Of a DNA stretch of 37,970 bases, positions 14,552-23,089 are shown piece by piece. Source of the stretch: an uncultured Bacteroidales bacterium (lineage in GTDB: Bacteria > Bacteroidota > Bacteroidia > Bacteroidales > Muribaculaceae); NCBI GenBank assembly GCA_905210435.1, contig CAJLWO010000024.1, positions 1 to 37,970 on the forward strand. Direction: 5' to 3'. Position 1 is the stretch's first letter. Every line of letters starts with the position of its first letter. The notes under the pieces are model-generated. The model did no database searches and was not told where the DNA came from. It was given only the letters and a program-made list of their open reading frames with translations. Made by a program: the position numbers and the translations under genes.

Positions 14552-17002
14552 TTATTGCTTGTGGTCATGTTCCTGGCCGTAGCCATAACCATAACCGTAA
14601 TAACCATAGCCATAACCAAAACGGTTGGCTCGATTCATGCGTGAAGCTGTGGGATCAAGGGTTCCATTAAGGATAATCGCCATATTCTTATATCGGTCTT
14701 CATTGTAAAAGCGCTGCACCTCAGTGAGCATGTTGCGTTCAAGAAGACCTGCACGTATCACGAAAAGTGTTACATCAACCAATTTATTTATAATTTTAGC
14801 GTCGGCAACAACTTCTGCAGGCGGACAGTCTATGATTACAAAATCGTATTCTTTACGAAGTTGGTCTATCATTGATTTGAGCCTGTCAGAATATAGAAGT
14901 TCGGCAGGGTTTGGTGGAATAGGACCGGAAGGATATGCGTCGACATTTTCATTGTCATTTACACCTTTTACAACAATATCTTCAAGTGGAGAATTGCCGA
15001 CGAGGTAATTTGATATTCCATATCCCTTAGCACCTATGGCTGCCGATAGAGAACCTTTGCGAAGGTCGAGGTCAACCAATGCAATACGTTTTCCTTTAAG
15101 TGCCAGTACCGTAGCGAGATTGAGTGAAATAAACGTTTTTCCGGAACCCGGATTAGCGCTTGTCAGCATTATCACTCGTGTGTCTTCGTTGACGCCTGGA
15201 GTCATGAATTCCAAGTTGGTACGTATCACTCTGAATGCCTCATTGATGATATTGTTGCACCCTTTTTTCACTACAATATCTGACGAACGGTCAGTCGGTT
15301 TCTTTTTACTGAGGAGTTTCTTGCTATTGTTATTTGGCTTACCGTTTTGTGGTATTTCTCCTACAAACGGTATTGTCAGCTTTTCTATGTCGCGGCGTCC
15401 GCGAACTTTGGAATTAAGCATTTCAAGCAGGAAAATCAGACCGCCTGGCACTAAGATACCTATCGCGATTGCCATTGTCATGATTTTTTGCGTAAACGGT
15501 CCGACGAGACCTGATACGGTCGGAGACATTACAACTTTAGTATTGTAGGCTGTGAATGCCTGCGAGAGCTCATTTTCCTCACGCTTCTGCAGCAGATATA
15601 GATACAACGATTCTTTTACTTTCTGCTGGCGTTCCTTGTCAAGAAGATGCTTTGCCTGGGTAGGATTGCTTTGCAGTCGTGAAGACGCTGATGACAGTTT
15701 CGAACGAGTTGCATTAATTTCGGCGTTGAGTGATGCAATGTATCCGTCGACTGCAGATAATATATTCTGGCGAGCAAGACTTAACTGGTAATCTTTATCC
15801 TGCACCAAAGGGTTGTCTTCCGATGAATTCTGCACCATCAGATTTCGTTGTACCAATTCTTCATTGTATGCCAAGATTTGGCTTTCCACATTTCCATTCC
15901 CAAGGGCTGATGATGAGGGCAGCGGTTGGAAATTTTTGGCAGCATTGCTCAAATGGTCGCGTATAGTACGTGCAAGACTTATTCTTACTGATAAATCTCC
16001 TAATTCATCGTGTGCCGTAAGTGTCCGTTGGAAAAATGCTTCGGAGGCGGCTCCTGAACTTGGCAGCTGGTGCTCCGACTGATAATCTGAAATCTGGGAG
16101 TCTACATTTCCAAGCTCGGACTCTATGACACCGAGACGTTCATCTATAAAGTTGGATGTCGCAACGGAAATCTGATTACGGTCTTTAATCCAGTTTTCGT
16201 TATATGAGTCTATAACTGCCTGTAATTCGTCAATGGCACGTTCGGTATTCGTATCATTGAGCGAAATATGGATTACTGAAGAATAATTATCCCTGACTTC
16301 AGTTTTAAGGCTGCCTAAACGACCTGCGCCAGCAGCATAACCGATTCGGTCTACTAATATGTCGATAGAAGAAGGTGCGGTTGTTGCGTTGAACTTTTCG
16401 TTTGGTACGATTATAAGTCTGCCAAGTGGAGACTCAATAGTGTCTGAAGCAATGTCTTTAATTGAGATTTCGATATTGGCACTATTGTCGGCTTTCTCAA
16501 TATCTTCACCTGCAGCAGCGAATGGTCCGAGTATTAAAGTCCCATCACTATTGTAATGCATTTTAATTTGCGCTTGCCCGTTGTCGCCAAGGTCAAGAAA
16601 TTTTATTGATGCAGGAAGTGTCGTTCCATACAAAATTCTGGAGCTCAGGTTGTCTTTTACTATATAGTTGACGTCAAGTCCGAGGCGTTTGGACACCTCA
16701 GCCATGATAATCGGCGACTTCAATGCCACCATCTCGTTATTGATGTTGACATTGGTGTTAAGCAAGCTCATATCAGAGAATGCCTGTGACACATCCGGAG
16801 ATGCTCCTGCACCGTCTTTTACAAGTATTGCTGCCGTTGCGGAATATACTTTGGGAGTCTTTGCCAGATAATAAAATGCATATCCGCAAGTAATAGCGAG
16901 CGCAATTACGAACCAATACCACCGGGATACGCAAAGCCATAAAAATTCTTTTATGCTTATCGATTGTCCTTCCTTAGGCAACTGTTCTTCATTATTTTCC
17001 AT
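14552..17002 (-). CDS. Wzc-like polysaccharide co-polymerase with tyrosine autokinase domain
   Basis: An 816-residue inner-membrane protein that controls chain length and export of surface polysaccharide. There are two membrane helices (~31-48 and ~507-527) flanking a periplasmic Wzz/GNVR region with long coiled coils (~280-480). The C-terminal BY-kinase domain has Walker A SANPGSGKT (615-623), Walker A' ALVDLDLRKG (641-650) and Walker B FVIIDCPP (721-728). It ends with a tyrosine cluster, seven Tyr between 797 and 808 alternating with Gly, where autophosphorylation is expected. The N-terminal and kinase domains are fused, as in the proteobacterial form. It lies 81 bp after the Wza-like gene. 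DNA coding for the tail is a short tandem repeat that could change length by slippage. Confidence 0.93.
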   Translation of the reverse strand: MENNEEQLPKEGQSISIKEFLWLCVSRWYWFVIALAITCGYAFYYLAKTPKVYSATAAILVKDGAGASPDVSQAFSDMSLLNTNVNINNEMVALKSPIIMAEVSKRLGLDVNYIVKDNLSSRILYGTTLPASIKFLDLGDNGQAQIKMHYNSDGTLILGPFAAAGEDIEKADNSANIEISIKDIASDTIESPLGRLIIVPNEKFNATTAPSSIDILVDRIGYAAGAGRLGSLKTEVRDNYSSVIHISLNDTNTERAIDELQAVIDSYNENWIKDRNQISVATSNFIDERLGVIESELGNVDSQISDYQSEHQLPSSGAASEAFFQRTLTAHDELGDLSVRISLARTIRDHLSNAAKNFQPLPSSSALGNGNVESQILAYNEELVQRNLMVQNSSEDNPLVQDKDYQLSLARQNILSAVDGYIASLNAEINATRSKLSSASSRLQSNPTQAKHLLDKERQQKVKESLYLYLLQKREENELSQAFTAYNTKVVMSPTVSGLVGPFTQKIMTMAIAIGILVPGGLIFLLEMLNSKVRGRRDIEKLTIPFVGEIPQNGKPNNNSKKLLSKKKPTDRSSDIVVKKGCNNIINEAFRVIRTNLEFMTPGVNEDTRVIMLTSANPGSGKTFISLNLATVLALKGKRIALVDLDLRKGSLSAAIGAKGYGISNYLVGNSPLEDIVVKGVNDNENVDAYPSGPIPPNPAELLYSDRLKSMIDQLRKEYDFVIIDCPPAEVVADAKIINKLVDVTLFVIRAGLLERNMLTEVQRFYNEDRYKNMAIILNGTLDPTASRMNRANRFGYGYGYYGYGYGYGQEHDHKQ

Positions 17003-17083
17003 AGCACACTTATAGCGTGAATAATTAATATTATATAATTGTACCGGAATTTAATTTGTTAAATTCCGGTATTGTTTCCAATC

Positions 17084-17899
17084 TTATTTTACAAATAACA
17101 ATGCCACAGTCATAGCAAATGAAGCCAGTGAAATCCAAAATGCCGGTGTGAATGTGGAATTGCCGAGCGGGGTCGTATTGCGTTTCTGCAAATTGTTAGG
17201 CTCTACATATATTACATCATTCTGCTGTATGTAATATACTGGAGATGAATACACGCTGTTGGGATCGGTAAGGTCTACGGTATAAGCTTTCTGCTTCCCG
17301 TCAACCATTCGGTAGACCTTGACATTTTGGCGCTGACCGTTTATCTGCAAATCTCCTGCAAGTGCGATGGCTTCTACAAGGTTGAGCTTGTCTCGGTCAA
17401 AAATTATACGGCCAGGGCTACCGAGCGCTCCTAAAGCGGTAAATGAGTGGTCAACAAATTCTACAGTTATGGTCGGGTCTTTTAATAGTTTTCGATTAAC
17501 AAGTTCATCTTTGATTTTTTGGGCTATTTCCTGACGGGTAAGACCTCCGATATGTATTGTGCCGAGTTCCGGAAATTCAATGTCGCCGTAGCTGTTTACT
17601 GTGTATGCTGAAATCTGATTGTTGCCGGAGCGTGAAGAGGTTGAACCTTTGCCTGTCACTGCGCCTTGTTGTCTTGCCTGAATAGGGAGATTGAATATCT
17701 CGGCAAGCTGCCCGTCGCGCGAGTGTACGGATATTGTCAGTCGGTCATCAGGTTGTGCGGTAATATAATTAGGCACTACTACATCTACTGACTGTCCGTT
17801 TTCCTGACCCTGGAAATAAGTTATATCCTTTGGAGTACGGCAGGATGTTACGCTTGCAATTATGCCGGCCGCTATTAACAAACTTTTTAAATATGACAT
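17084..17899 (-). CDS. Wza-like polysaccharide export lipoprotein
   Basis: A 271-residue outer-membrane export protein. The signal sequence ends in the lipobox SVTSC with the acylated Cys at residue 20. A Poly_export domain follows (~45-150, with PDDRLTISVHSRDG and GDIEFPELGTIHIGGLTRQEI), then an SLBB-type domain (~155-240, GALGSPGRIIFDRDKLNLVEAIALAGDL). A hydrophobic C-terminal helix (~250-270, FWISLASFAMTVALLFV) probably crosses the outer membrane, as in Wza. It is the first gene of the operon with the tyrosine autokinase and Wzy-like protein. The ATG lies about 300 nt downstream of the best promoter, leaving a long leader. Confidence 0.92.
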   Translation of the reverse strand: MSYLKSLLIAAGIIASVTSCRTPKDITYFQGQENGQSVDVVVPNYITAQPDDRLTISVHSRDGQLAEIFNLPIQARQQGAVTGKGSTSSRSGNNQISAYTVNSYGDIEFPELGTIHIGGLTRQEIAQKIKDELVNRKLLKDPTITVEFVDHSFTALGALGSPGRIIFDRDKLNLVEAIALAGDLQINGQRQNVKVYRMVDGKQKAYTVDLTDPNSVYSSPVYYIQQNDVIYVEPNNLQKRNTTPLGNSTFTPAFWISLASFAMTVALLFVK

Positions 17900-18546
17900 A
17901 CCAATTGTTTTAATTATTTACAATCAGATAAAATTTAATTATGACAACCCATCAATAAATTAACCCGAAATAAACTTGTGATAATTGTCATAAAAACAAT
18001 GAATGAGTTCTTCTTTCTTGAAAATTACTTAGTCTATGCATTTCCTGTATTGCGCGTCTCAAGTCTATCGTATGTCTATTAGGTAGCCTTCTTACATTCA
18101 AATACGGCAAAATACACGCATATTCCTTAAATCAAGACCCAAAGTCTTATCTGTTAGATATATATGGTGAAATTTGGCGCAAATACAATCTTCACGCAAA
18201 ACAGTTTCGCGACAAAAATACAAAATTTCGGCCAAATGACCAACAACAATTATTGTTTTTGTTAAAAAAAAATAATCGGAACAAACGTTTTTGAAAAGAA
18301 TGCTTGTCAAGTTCTTGTCGTATAGCGGTTAAAAAGGATGCGGTTGTTAGAAGGGGTTATTAATCGTGTGTTTTGATTTAGGCCAAATTAAGACTGTGAG
18401 AATTTTTTGAGGTAGCTTCGATAGTTCGGAAGGTGTATGGCGAGCCATGTGCCTGATGAAACTTGGCGTAGTTTGCAAGACGGTGTTAAAATTTGCGCGC
18501 TATTGTTGATACAGTTCAATTTCAAGCCGACTTTTGACCGGTGCGG
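17900..18546. other. Long intergenic region: polysaccharide operon leader plus unexplained block
   Basis: From 17900 to about 18206 lies the probable untranslated leader of the polysaccharide operon. It includes an inverted repeat TTATGACAA (17939-17947) / TTGTCATAA (17985-17993) about 40 nt before the start codon. The promoter is at 18213-18243. From about 18311 to 18546 is a segment with small open frames on both strands (18437-18550 plus, 37 codons; 18347-18448 minus, 33 codons). Its origin I do not recognise. No gene for a UpxY/NusG-like antiterminator is present. Confidence 0.5.
18213..18243 (-). promoter_or_regulatory. Bacteroidetes promoter for the polysaccharide export operon
   Basis: On the minus strand TTG at 18243-18241, a 20-nt spacer and TATTTTTG at 18220-18213, matching TAnnTTTG. 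Transcription would begin near 18206, about 306 nt before the Wza-like ATG. Confidence 0.55.
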
Positions 18547-19443
18547 TTAGATGTAACTTATGGTTGAACAGCCGTCGCATACATTCAATGTAACTGTTGC
18601 GCCATGTAGCAATGGCATATTTCCTGTGATATGGCCTATTGGAGCGTTAAAAGCCACAGGTATCCGGACTCCTTCAAGCAGTGGTACTATCATGTCATAT
18701 ATGTCGCTGAAATTTTTGTCGGCAGTATAGAGCGTGAACTGTCCTATGATGAGTCCTTTAAGCAGATTAAGACGTCCTGAGAGACGTAGCTGGTAAAGTA
18801 TGCGCTCGATTTTATATATCGGTTCGGCAACGTCTTCAATGAAAAGAATAATATCTTTAAAAACATCGTATGGCGTATCTATCAGCGCTTGTAAAACCGC
18901 AAGATTTCCCCCCGAAAGTTTTCCGGAGGCCACGCCATTCTTGTTATATTCATGGGAGTTGAATTTCAAAGCCGGCCGTTTTCCCGCTATCATGTCCAAT
19001 AGCATGGCATTGAATGGGGCCGCGTGCGGTTCAAGAGCAAGTGCTTTAGCCATAGACCCGTGTATGCTGACTATTCCGCGGCTTGCCATCAGCGCATGCA
19101 GTGCGGATACATCGCTGAATCCGATAATCCACTTGGGATCGGCGTTCAGATCGAGTGCGGCGAGTTTGTCAAGTAGGTGGACACACCCGTATCCTCCGCG
19201 GCTGCACAGTATGGCACGCACCTCCGAGTCAAGCAACGCGGCGGTAATATCCTCCAGCCTGTCGTTGATGTTGCCCGAATATGACCCTGAGTGCCCAAGC
19301 GCATGCGGCATTATCCTCACTCTGTATCCGAGCAGCGACAGAGTGGCGGCCGCACGTTCCACAAGGGAGGGGTCAATAATACTTGCAGGCGATACGATTG
19401 CTATCGTGTCCCCTTTGCGCAAAGGAGCGGGAAATATCGGCAT
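18547..19443 (-). CDS. S66 family LD-carboxypeptidase (LdcA-like)
   Basis: Cleaves the terminal D-alanine from murein tetrapeptides during peptidoglycan recycling; members of this family can also act on other substrates. At 298 residues it has the family length and motifs: LRKGDTIAIVSPAS (8-21) at the start, SRGGYGCVHLLD (81-92), and a catalytic triad that can be placed at Ser110 in GFSDVSALH, Glu203 in LFIEDVAEP, and His271 in IGHITGN. There is no signal peptide, so it is cytoplasmic as expected. It is on the same strand as the radical SAM gene, 66 bp downstream. Its stop codon sits exactly at the edge of the unexplained block 18311-18546. Confidence 0.93.
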   Translation of the reverse strand: MPIFPAPLRKGDTIAIVSPASIIDPSLVERAAATLSLLGYRVRIMPHALGHSGSYSGNINDRLEDITAALLDSEVRAILCSRGGYGCVHLLDKLAALDLNADPKWIIGFSDVSALHALMASRGIVSIHGSMAKALALEPHAAPFNAMLLDMIAGKRPALKFNSHEYNKNGVASGKLSGGNLAVLQALIDTPYDVFKDIILFIEDVAEPIYKIERILYQLRLSGRLNLLKGLIIGQFTLYTADKNFSDIYDMIVPLLEGVRIPVAFNAPIGHITGNMPLLHGATVTLNVCDGCSTISYI

Positions 19444-19509
19444 CTATAGTTTATTTAAATCAAATCAAATTTGTCCTACCGGAGTTACGGATATGTAATA
19501 GGGAGGCTC

Positions 19510-20286
19510 TCAACTGACTTGCACGCATATGCCGGCCTCCCGGAATCGGTCGGCAATCTTTTCAAGCTCATCGCGTTCCACTTTTACAAGATGTTCGGCC
19601 GGTGTTTTGCGGTCTATCGAATAGAGCATCACCTCCTTCGGTGCGATTTCTTTACAAGCCTCTATTAGCGCTTCGATTTCGCGGTCAGTCGTATTGTCAA
19701 TTCTGACCCCGTCATATTCGCCGCGCAATATCATCGTCTGCACGATGCATTGTCCGTCAAATTGTTTCATACCCTCCACTACATCCGCTACAGTGTAGCT
19801 TTTTCCGACCGGACGGTCAATTATGCACACTGTTTCGTCGATTGCGGAGTCGAGTTTGAGTATGTTGTTGTCGACCTTGCGCAGTCCCTCCACCACTTCT
19901 GGCGTATGCAGTCTTGTCGCGTTTGACAGCACGCTCACTTTCGCTTCCGGATAATATTTGTCGCGCAATCTTATCACGTCATCGACTACGCCGTTGAAAT
20001 CGGGGTGTAGCGTCGGCTCACCGTTCCCTGAAAACGTGATGACGTCAAGCGGCATATTGCCGGCATGCATATCCTTTAGCTTCTCTTCGAGGAGACGGGC
20101 TACCTCATCGCGAGGCGGTATCCCTTTTGTCCCCGGTCCCTGGGCGTTGAATCCTGCCTCACAATATAGGCAGTCGAATGAACATACCTTGCCGTCGGCC
20201 GGCATCAGGTTTACTCCCAGCGAAGTGCCGAGGCGGCGGCTGTGTATCGGGCCGAATATTGTTGATGTGAAAAGTACGGTCTGCAT
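19510..20286 (-). CDS. Radical SAM protein
   Basis: About 258 residues from the ATG at 20286. The frame stays open upstream to 20376, but those 30 codons are encoded by an inverted repeat element and are unlikely to be translated. The CxxxCxxC cluster motif for the 4Fe-4S centre is at residues 35-42 (CSFDCLYC). It is followed by the SAM-binding region TFSGNGEPTLHPDF and an SNATRL segment. There is no SPASM domain or second cysteine cluster. The MFGPIHSRRLG-like start and the overall shape resemble the wyosine-type/COG0731 radical SAM group, whose role in bacteria is unclear. It sits between frr and an LD-carboxypeptidase gene, and the substrate is unknown. Confidence 0.85.
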   Translation of the reverse strand: MQTVLFTSTIFGPIHSRRLGTSLGVNLMPADGKVCSFDCLYCEAGFNAQGPGTKGIPPRDEVARLLEEKLKDMHAGNMPLDVITFSGNGEPTLHPDFNGVVDDVIRLRDKYYPEAKVSVLSNATRLHTPEVVEGLRKVDNNILKLDSAIDETVCIIDRPVGKSYTVADVVEGMKQFDGQCIVQTMILRGEYDGVRIDNTTDREIEALIEACKEIAPKEVMLYSIDRKTPAEHLVKVERDELEKIADRFREAGICVQVS

Positions 20287-20310
20287 GAGTTTAATGTATC
20301 GCGTGTCATG

Positions 20311-20394
20311 CAGTAGGGACGCGACAGATAGCTTCCGAGCCTTCGCCGAGGTGTGACGGTCCGGCAACGGATACATCGTATCGCGTCCCTGCTG
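20311..20394. repeat. Dispersed inverted repeat (GTAGGGACGC family), copy 2
   Basis: Arms 20311-20324 and 20381-20394 are reverse complements over 14 bp with one mismatch (CAGTAGGGACGCGA). The 84-bp span and the GTAGGGACGC edge match the elements at 2468-2549 and 24202-24284, although the centre differs. It lies between frr and the radical SAM gene. Confidence 0.65.
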
Positions 20395-20410
20395 CGTGTA
20401 AATATGCTCT

Positions 20411-20971
20411 TTACACTGTAAGTATCTCTTTCTCTTTGGCAGCGAAAAGCTCGTCGATTTTCTTCAGGTATTTGTCGTGGAGCTTCTGAGCCTGACCCTC
20501 GGCGTCCTTCTCGACATCCTCGGGCATACCCTGTTTTATTGCTTTCTTAAGCCCTTCGATAGCGTCGCGGCGAGCGTTGCGCACCGACACTTTTGCCTGC
20601 TCGGCCTCGGCTTTCGACTGTTTTACAAGCTGTTTGCGTCGTTCCTCGGTCAGCGGCGGGATTGATAAGCGGATTACTTCGCCGTTATTTTCGGGCGTGA
20701 TGCCGAGCTCGGAGTTGATGATGGCCTTTTCAATCTCTTTGAACATCGATTTCTCCCATGGGGTGATAGTGATGGTGCGTGCGTCGGGCACCGCCACATT
20801 TGCTACGTTTGAGATAGGAGCGGCGCTTCCGTAATAGTCTACGCGTATGCCGTCGAGTATCTTCGGATTGGCTTTTCCGGCACGGATATGTGCGAGCGAT
20901 TCGTCAAGATATGCTACCGACATTTCCATCTTCTCTTCTGCCGGGTCGAGGTATGTGTTGGGGTTTGTCAT
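20411..20971 (-). CDS. frr: Ribosome recycling factor
   Basis: Releases ribosomes from mRNA after termination, with EF-G. The 186-residue length is standard. Typical features are HIRAGKANPKILDGIRVDYYG (28-48), PDARTITITPWEKS (62-75), INSELGITPENNGEVIRLSIPPLTEERRKQLVKQ (90-121) and the C-terminal helix with KKIDELFAAKEKEILTV. It follows pyrH on the same strand after 61 bp, the conserved pyrH-frr order of most bacteria, and shares the promoter upstream of pyrH. Confidence 0.97.
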   Translation of the reverse strand: MTNPNTYLDPAEEKMEMSVAYLDESLAHIRAGKANPKILDGIRVDYYGSAAPISNVANVAVPDARTITITPWEKSMFKEIEKAIINSELGITPENNGEVIRLSIPPLTEERRKQLVKQSKAEAEQAKVSVRNARRDAIEGLKKAIKQGMPEDVEKDAEGQAQKLHDKYLKKIDELFAAKEKEILTV

Positions 20972-21032
20972 AATGAGGTTATATTCTGAGTGTTAAAAAA
21001 TCGGATTGATTACTGTGTCAGAACAGTATGCT

Positions 21033-21743
21033 TTAGTATACGAGAGTACCTACCGGTTCTCCGTCAAGCACTTTTTTGAGATTGCCCGGAGTGTCCATGT
21101 CAAAAACGATGATGGGGAGATGGTTCTCCTTGCAAAGTGCTGTTGCCGTGAGGTCCATCACTTTCAGTCCGCGGGTGTATACCTCGTCATATGTGATTTC
21201 GGAGAAACGTGTTGCCGTCGGGTCTTTTTCGGGGTCGGCGGTGTAGATGCCGTCCACGCGCGTGCCTTTGAGCATCACGTCAGCCTCCACCTCGATGCCA
21301 CGCAGGGCCGAACCGGTGTCGGTCGTGAAGAACGGATTGCCTGTGCCTCCCGCTATGATTGCCACTTCGCCGGCGTTCATTGCCTCGATGGCGCGCCATT
21401 TGCTGTAATGCTCCCCGATCGGGAACATGTTGATGGCAGTGAATACTTTGGCCGGTTGTCCGATAGCCTGAAGCGCCGATGACAGCGCAAGTGAGTTGAT
21501 TACCGTGGCAAGCATGCCCATCTGGTCACCTTTCACGCGGTCAAAGCCCTTTGATGCGCCCTGCAGGCCGCGGAATATATTGCCGCCGCCGATCACGATG
21601 GCTACCTGTACTCCCCCCGACACTACAGCCGCTATCTGGGCTGCGTATTGGTTCAGTCGGTTGGTGTCGATGCCCGAGCCTGTGCCCCCGGCAAGCGATT
21701 CACCGCTCAGCTTGAGCAGTATTCGGTTGTATTTCTTTCTCAT
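21033..21743 (-). CDS. pyrH: UMP kinase
   Basis: Phosphorylates UMP to UDP in pyrimidine nucleotide synthesis; it belongs to the amino-acid kinase fold specific to bacteria. The 236 residues carry KLSGES (11-16), IGGGNIFRG (51-59), KGDQMGMLAT (71-80), the UMP-binding TGNPFFTTDT (134-143) and VDGIYTADPEKDP (163-175). Length and start (MRKKYNRILLKLSGE) are as in other Bacteroidetes. It heads a pyrH-frr transcript with a clear promoter at 21853-21884 and a leader of about 100 nt. Confidence 0.97.
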   Translation of the reverse strand: MRKKYNRILLKLSGESLAGGTGSGIDTNRLNQYAAQIAAVVSGGVQVAIVIGGGNIFRGLQGASKGFDRVKGDQMGMLATVINSLALSSALQAIGQPAKVFTAINMFPIGEHYSKWRAIEAMNAGEVAIIAGGTGNPFFTTDTGSALRGIEVEADVMLKGTRVDGIYTADPEKDPTATRFSEITYDEVYTRGLKVMDLTATALCKENHLPIIVFDMDTPGNLKKVLDGEPVGTLVY

Positions 21744-21852
21744 ATATGGATACTGTATTTTTTCCCTGAATGATTGGGGTGGTTATCTCCCGGTGCGCCG
21801 CTACGGCGGTTCGGATAAATTCCGATGCGCGCCGGCGGTCGCTTCCTGTTCA

Positions 21853-21884
21853 CAAAAATAGATAATATTGTAATATCTTACAAA
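21853..21884 (-). promoter_or_regulatory. Bacteroidetes promoter for pyrH-frr
   Basis: On the minus strand TTTG at 21884-21881, a 20-nt spacer and TATTTTTG at 21860-21853. Both boxes match consensus and the spacing agrees with other promoters in the window. Start expected near 21846. Confidence 0.7.
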
Positions 21885-21901
21885 TCTAATGGCCCATAAA
21901 T

Positions 21902-21933
21902 TTTGTTTGACGACGGCTTTTTCGTTATCTTTG
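21902..21933 (+). promoter_or_regulatory. Bacteroidetes promoter abutting the GT4 gene
   Basis: TTTG at 21902-21905, a 20-nt spacer and TATCTTTG at 21926-21933. The predicted transcription start (~21940) coincides with the ATG at 21939, so the message would be leaderless or nearly so, or the real start is slightly downstream. Confidence 0.65.
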
Positions 21934-21938
21934 CTGAT

Positions 21939-23072
21939 ATGAAGATAGGATACGACGCCAAGCGTGCTGTCAACAACAACACCGGACTTGGCAATTACAG
22001 CCGCCTCGTCATCGACACCATAGCATCTTCAGGCGATGACTCTTTGCTGCTTTATGCTCCACGGCTCCGCAACAATCCGCGATTGATGCCGTTGCTCGAG
22101 CGTGAGAATGTCACATTGTGTCTGCCCGATACGCCTTCCGGACGACGTTGCCCCTCATTATGGCGGTCGCGCGGCATCACCGGACAATTACTTCGCGACG
22201 AAATCGATCTTTATCACGGACTCAGCAACGAGCTTCCGCTCAATATCATCTCCTCGGGTATTCCCTCGGTCGTGACCATACACGACGTGATTTTCCGCCG
22301 TTTCCCCCGATGCTACCGCCTGATTGACCGTAAGATCTACGATTATAAGTTCCGTAAGGCCGCACAGCATGCCACCCGTGTCATCGCTATTTCCGAATGC
22401 ACCCGTCGCGACATTATCGAATTTTATAATATCGACCCTGCGAAAATAGATATAGTCTATCAGGGCTGCGACCCTCAGTTCTCAAAACCTGTCGACCCTC
22501 TCCGTGCCGATGGCGTGATGCATAAATACGGTATTAACCGGCCGTACATCGTAGGAGTAGGCACGGTTGAGGAGCGTAAGAACCAGTTGCTTACGGTCAA
22601 GGCCTTGCGCGGTCTGCCTGATGACATAATAGCCGTTATCGTCGGCCGTCGCACCGTTTACGCCAAGGAAATTGACAGCTATATCGACCGCCATCATTTG
22701 CGCGACAGGGTTATCTTTATAGAGAATGCCGACTTTGCCGATTTTCCGGCGCTATATGCACGCGCGCTGTTCTCCTCCTATCCGTCGCGCTATGAAGGTT
22801 TCGGTATACCTGTAATAGAATCGTTGAGCGCGGGTACTCCGGTCATCATTGCCTCCGGTTCGTGTCTTGAAGAGGCGGCCGGCAGTGAAGCTCCGGTGGT
22901 AAGTCCCGACGATGTCGATGCCTATATAGCCGCTGCCCGGCATATTATTGACGACAGCGTTTACCGCCATAATCTTGTGGAAGCGGGCCGCAGGCACATC
23001 GCGCGTTTCTCGCAACAGAATTTTGCCGAAGGTCTTCGTGCCGGCTATCGGAAAGCGCTCGACAGTAAATAA
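21939..23072 (+). CDS. Glycosyltransferase family 4 (GT-B fold)
   Basis: A 377-residue cytoplasmic glycosyltransferase, taking the ATG at 21939 (MKIGYDAKRAV); in-frame upstream codons overlap the promoter. The N-terminal loop NNNTGLGNYSR (12-22) and IHDVIFRRFP (114-123) are typical of mannosyl/glycosyl transferases of this group. The C-terminal nucleotide-sugar domain has GTVEERKNQ (208-216) and the E-x7-E motif at Glu286 and Glu294 (RYEGFGIPVIES). It is likely to transfer a sugar from an NDP donor to a surface glycan. It is followed after 17 bp by an NAD-dependent epimerase on the same strand, which suggests a two-gene envelope-sugar operon. Donor and acceptor are not predictable. Confidence 0.92.
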   Translation: MKIGYDAKRAVNNNTGLGNYSRLVIDTIASSGDDSLLLYAPRLRNNPRLMPLLERENVTLCLPDTPSGRRCPSLWRSRGITGQLLRDEIDLYHGLSNELPLNIISSGIPSVVTIHDVIFRRFPRCYRLIDRKIYDYKFRKAAQHATRVIAISECTRRDIIEFYNIDPAKIDIVYQGCDPQFSKPVDPLRADGVMHKYGINRPYIVGVGTVEERKNQLLTVKALRGLPDDIIAVIVGRRTVYAKEIDSYIDRHHLRDRVIFIENADFADFPALYARALFSSYPSRYEGFGIPVIESLSAGTPVIIASGSCLEEAAGSEAPVVSPDDVDAYIAAARHIIDDSVYRHNLVEAGRRHIARFSQQNFAEGLRAGYRKALDSK

Positions 23073-23089
23073 ATATAATAAAAATATAT

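Noticed and set aside
17900..18546. Invertible (phase-variable) promoter for the polysaccharide operon
   Set aside because: I looked for inverted repeats flanking the promoter at 18213-18243 and found only 7-base matches such as AGTCTTA; no recombinase gene is nearby.
20287..20376. N-terminal extension of the radical SAM protein by 30 codons
   Set aside because: The extension is encoded by the inverted repeat element 20311-20394, and the family-like sequence begins at the ATG at 20286.
21760..21850. Riboswitch in the pyrH leader
   Set aside because: The leader has some GC-rich pairing, but I could not match a known aptamer or see alternating terminator and anti-terminator stems.
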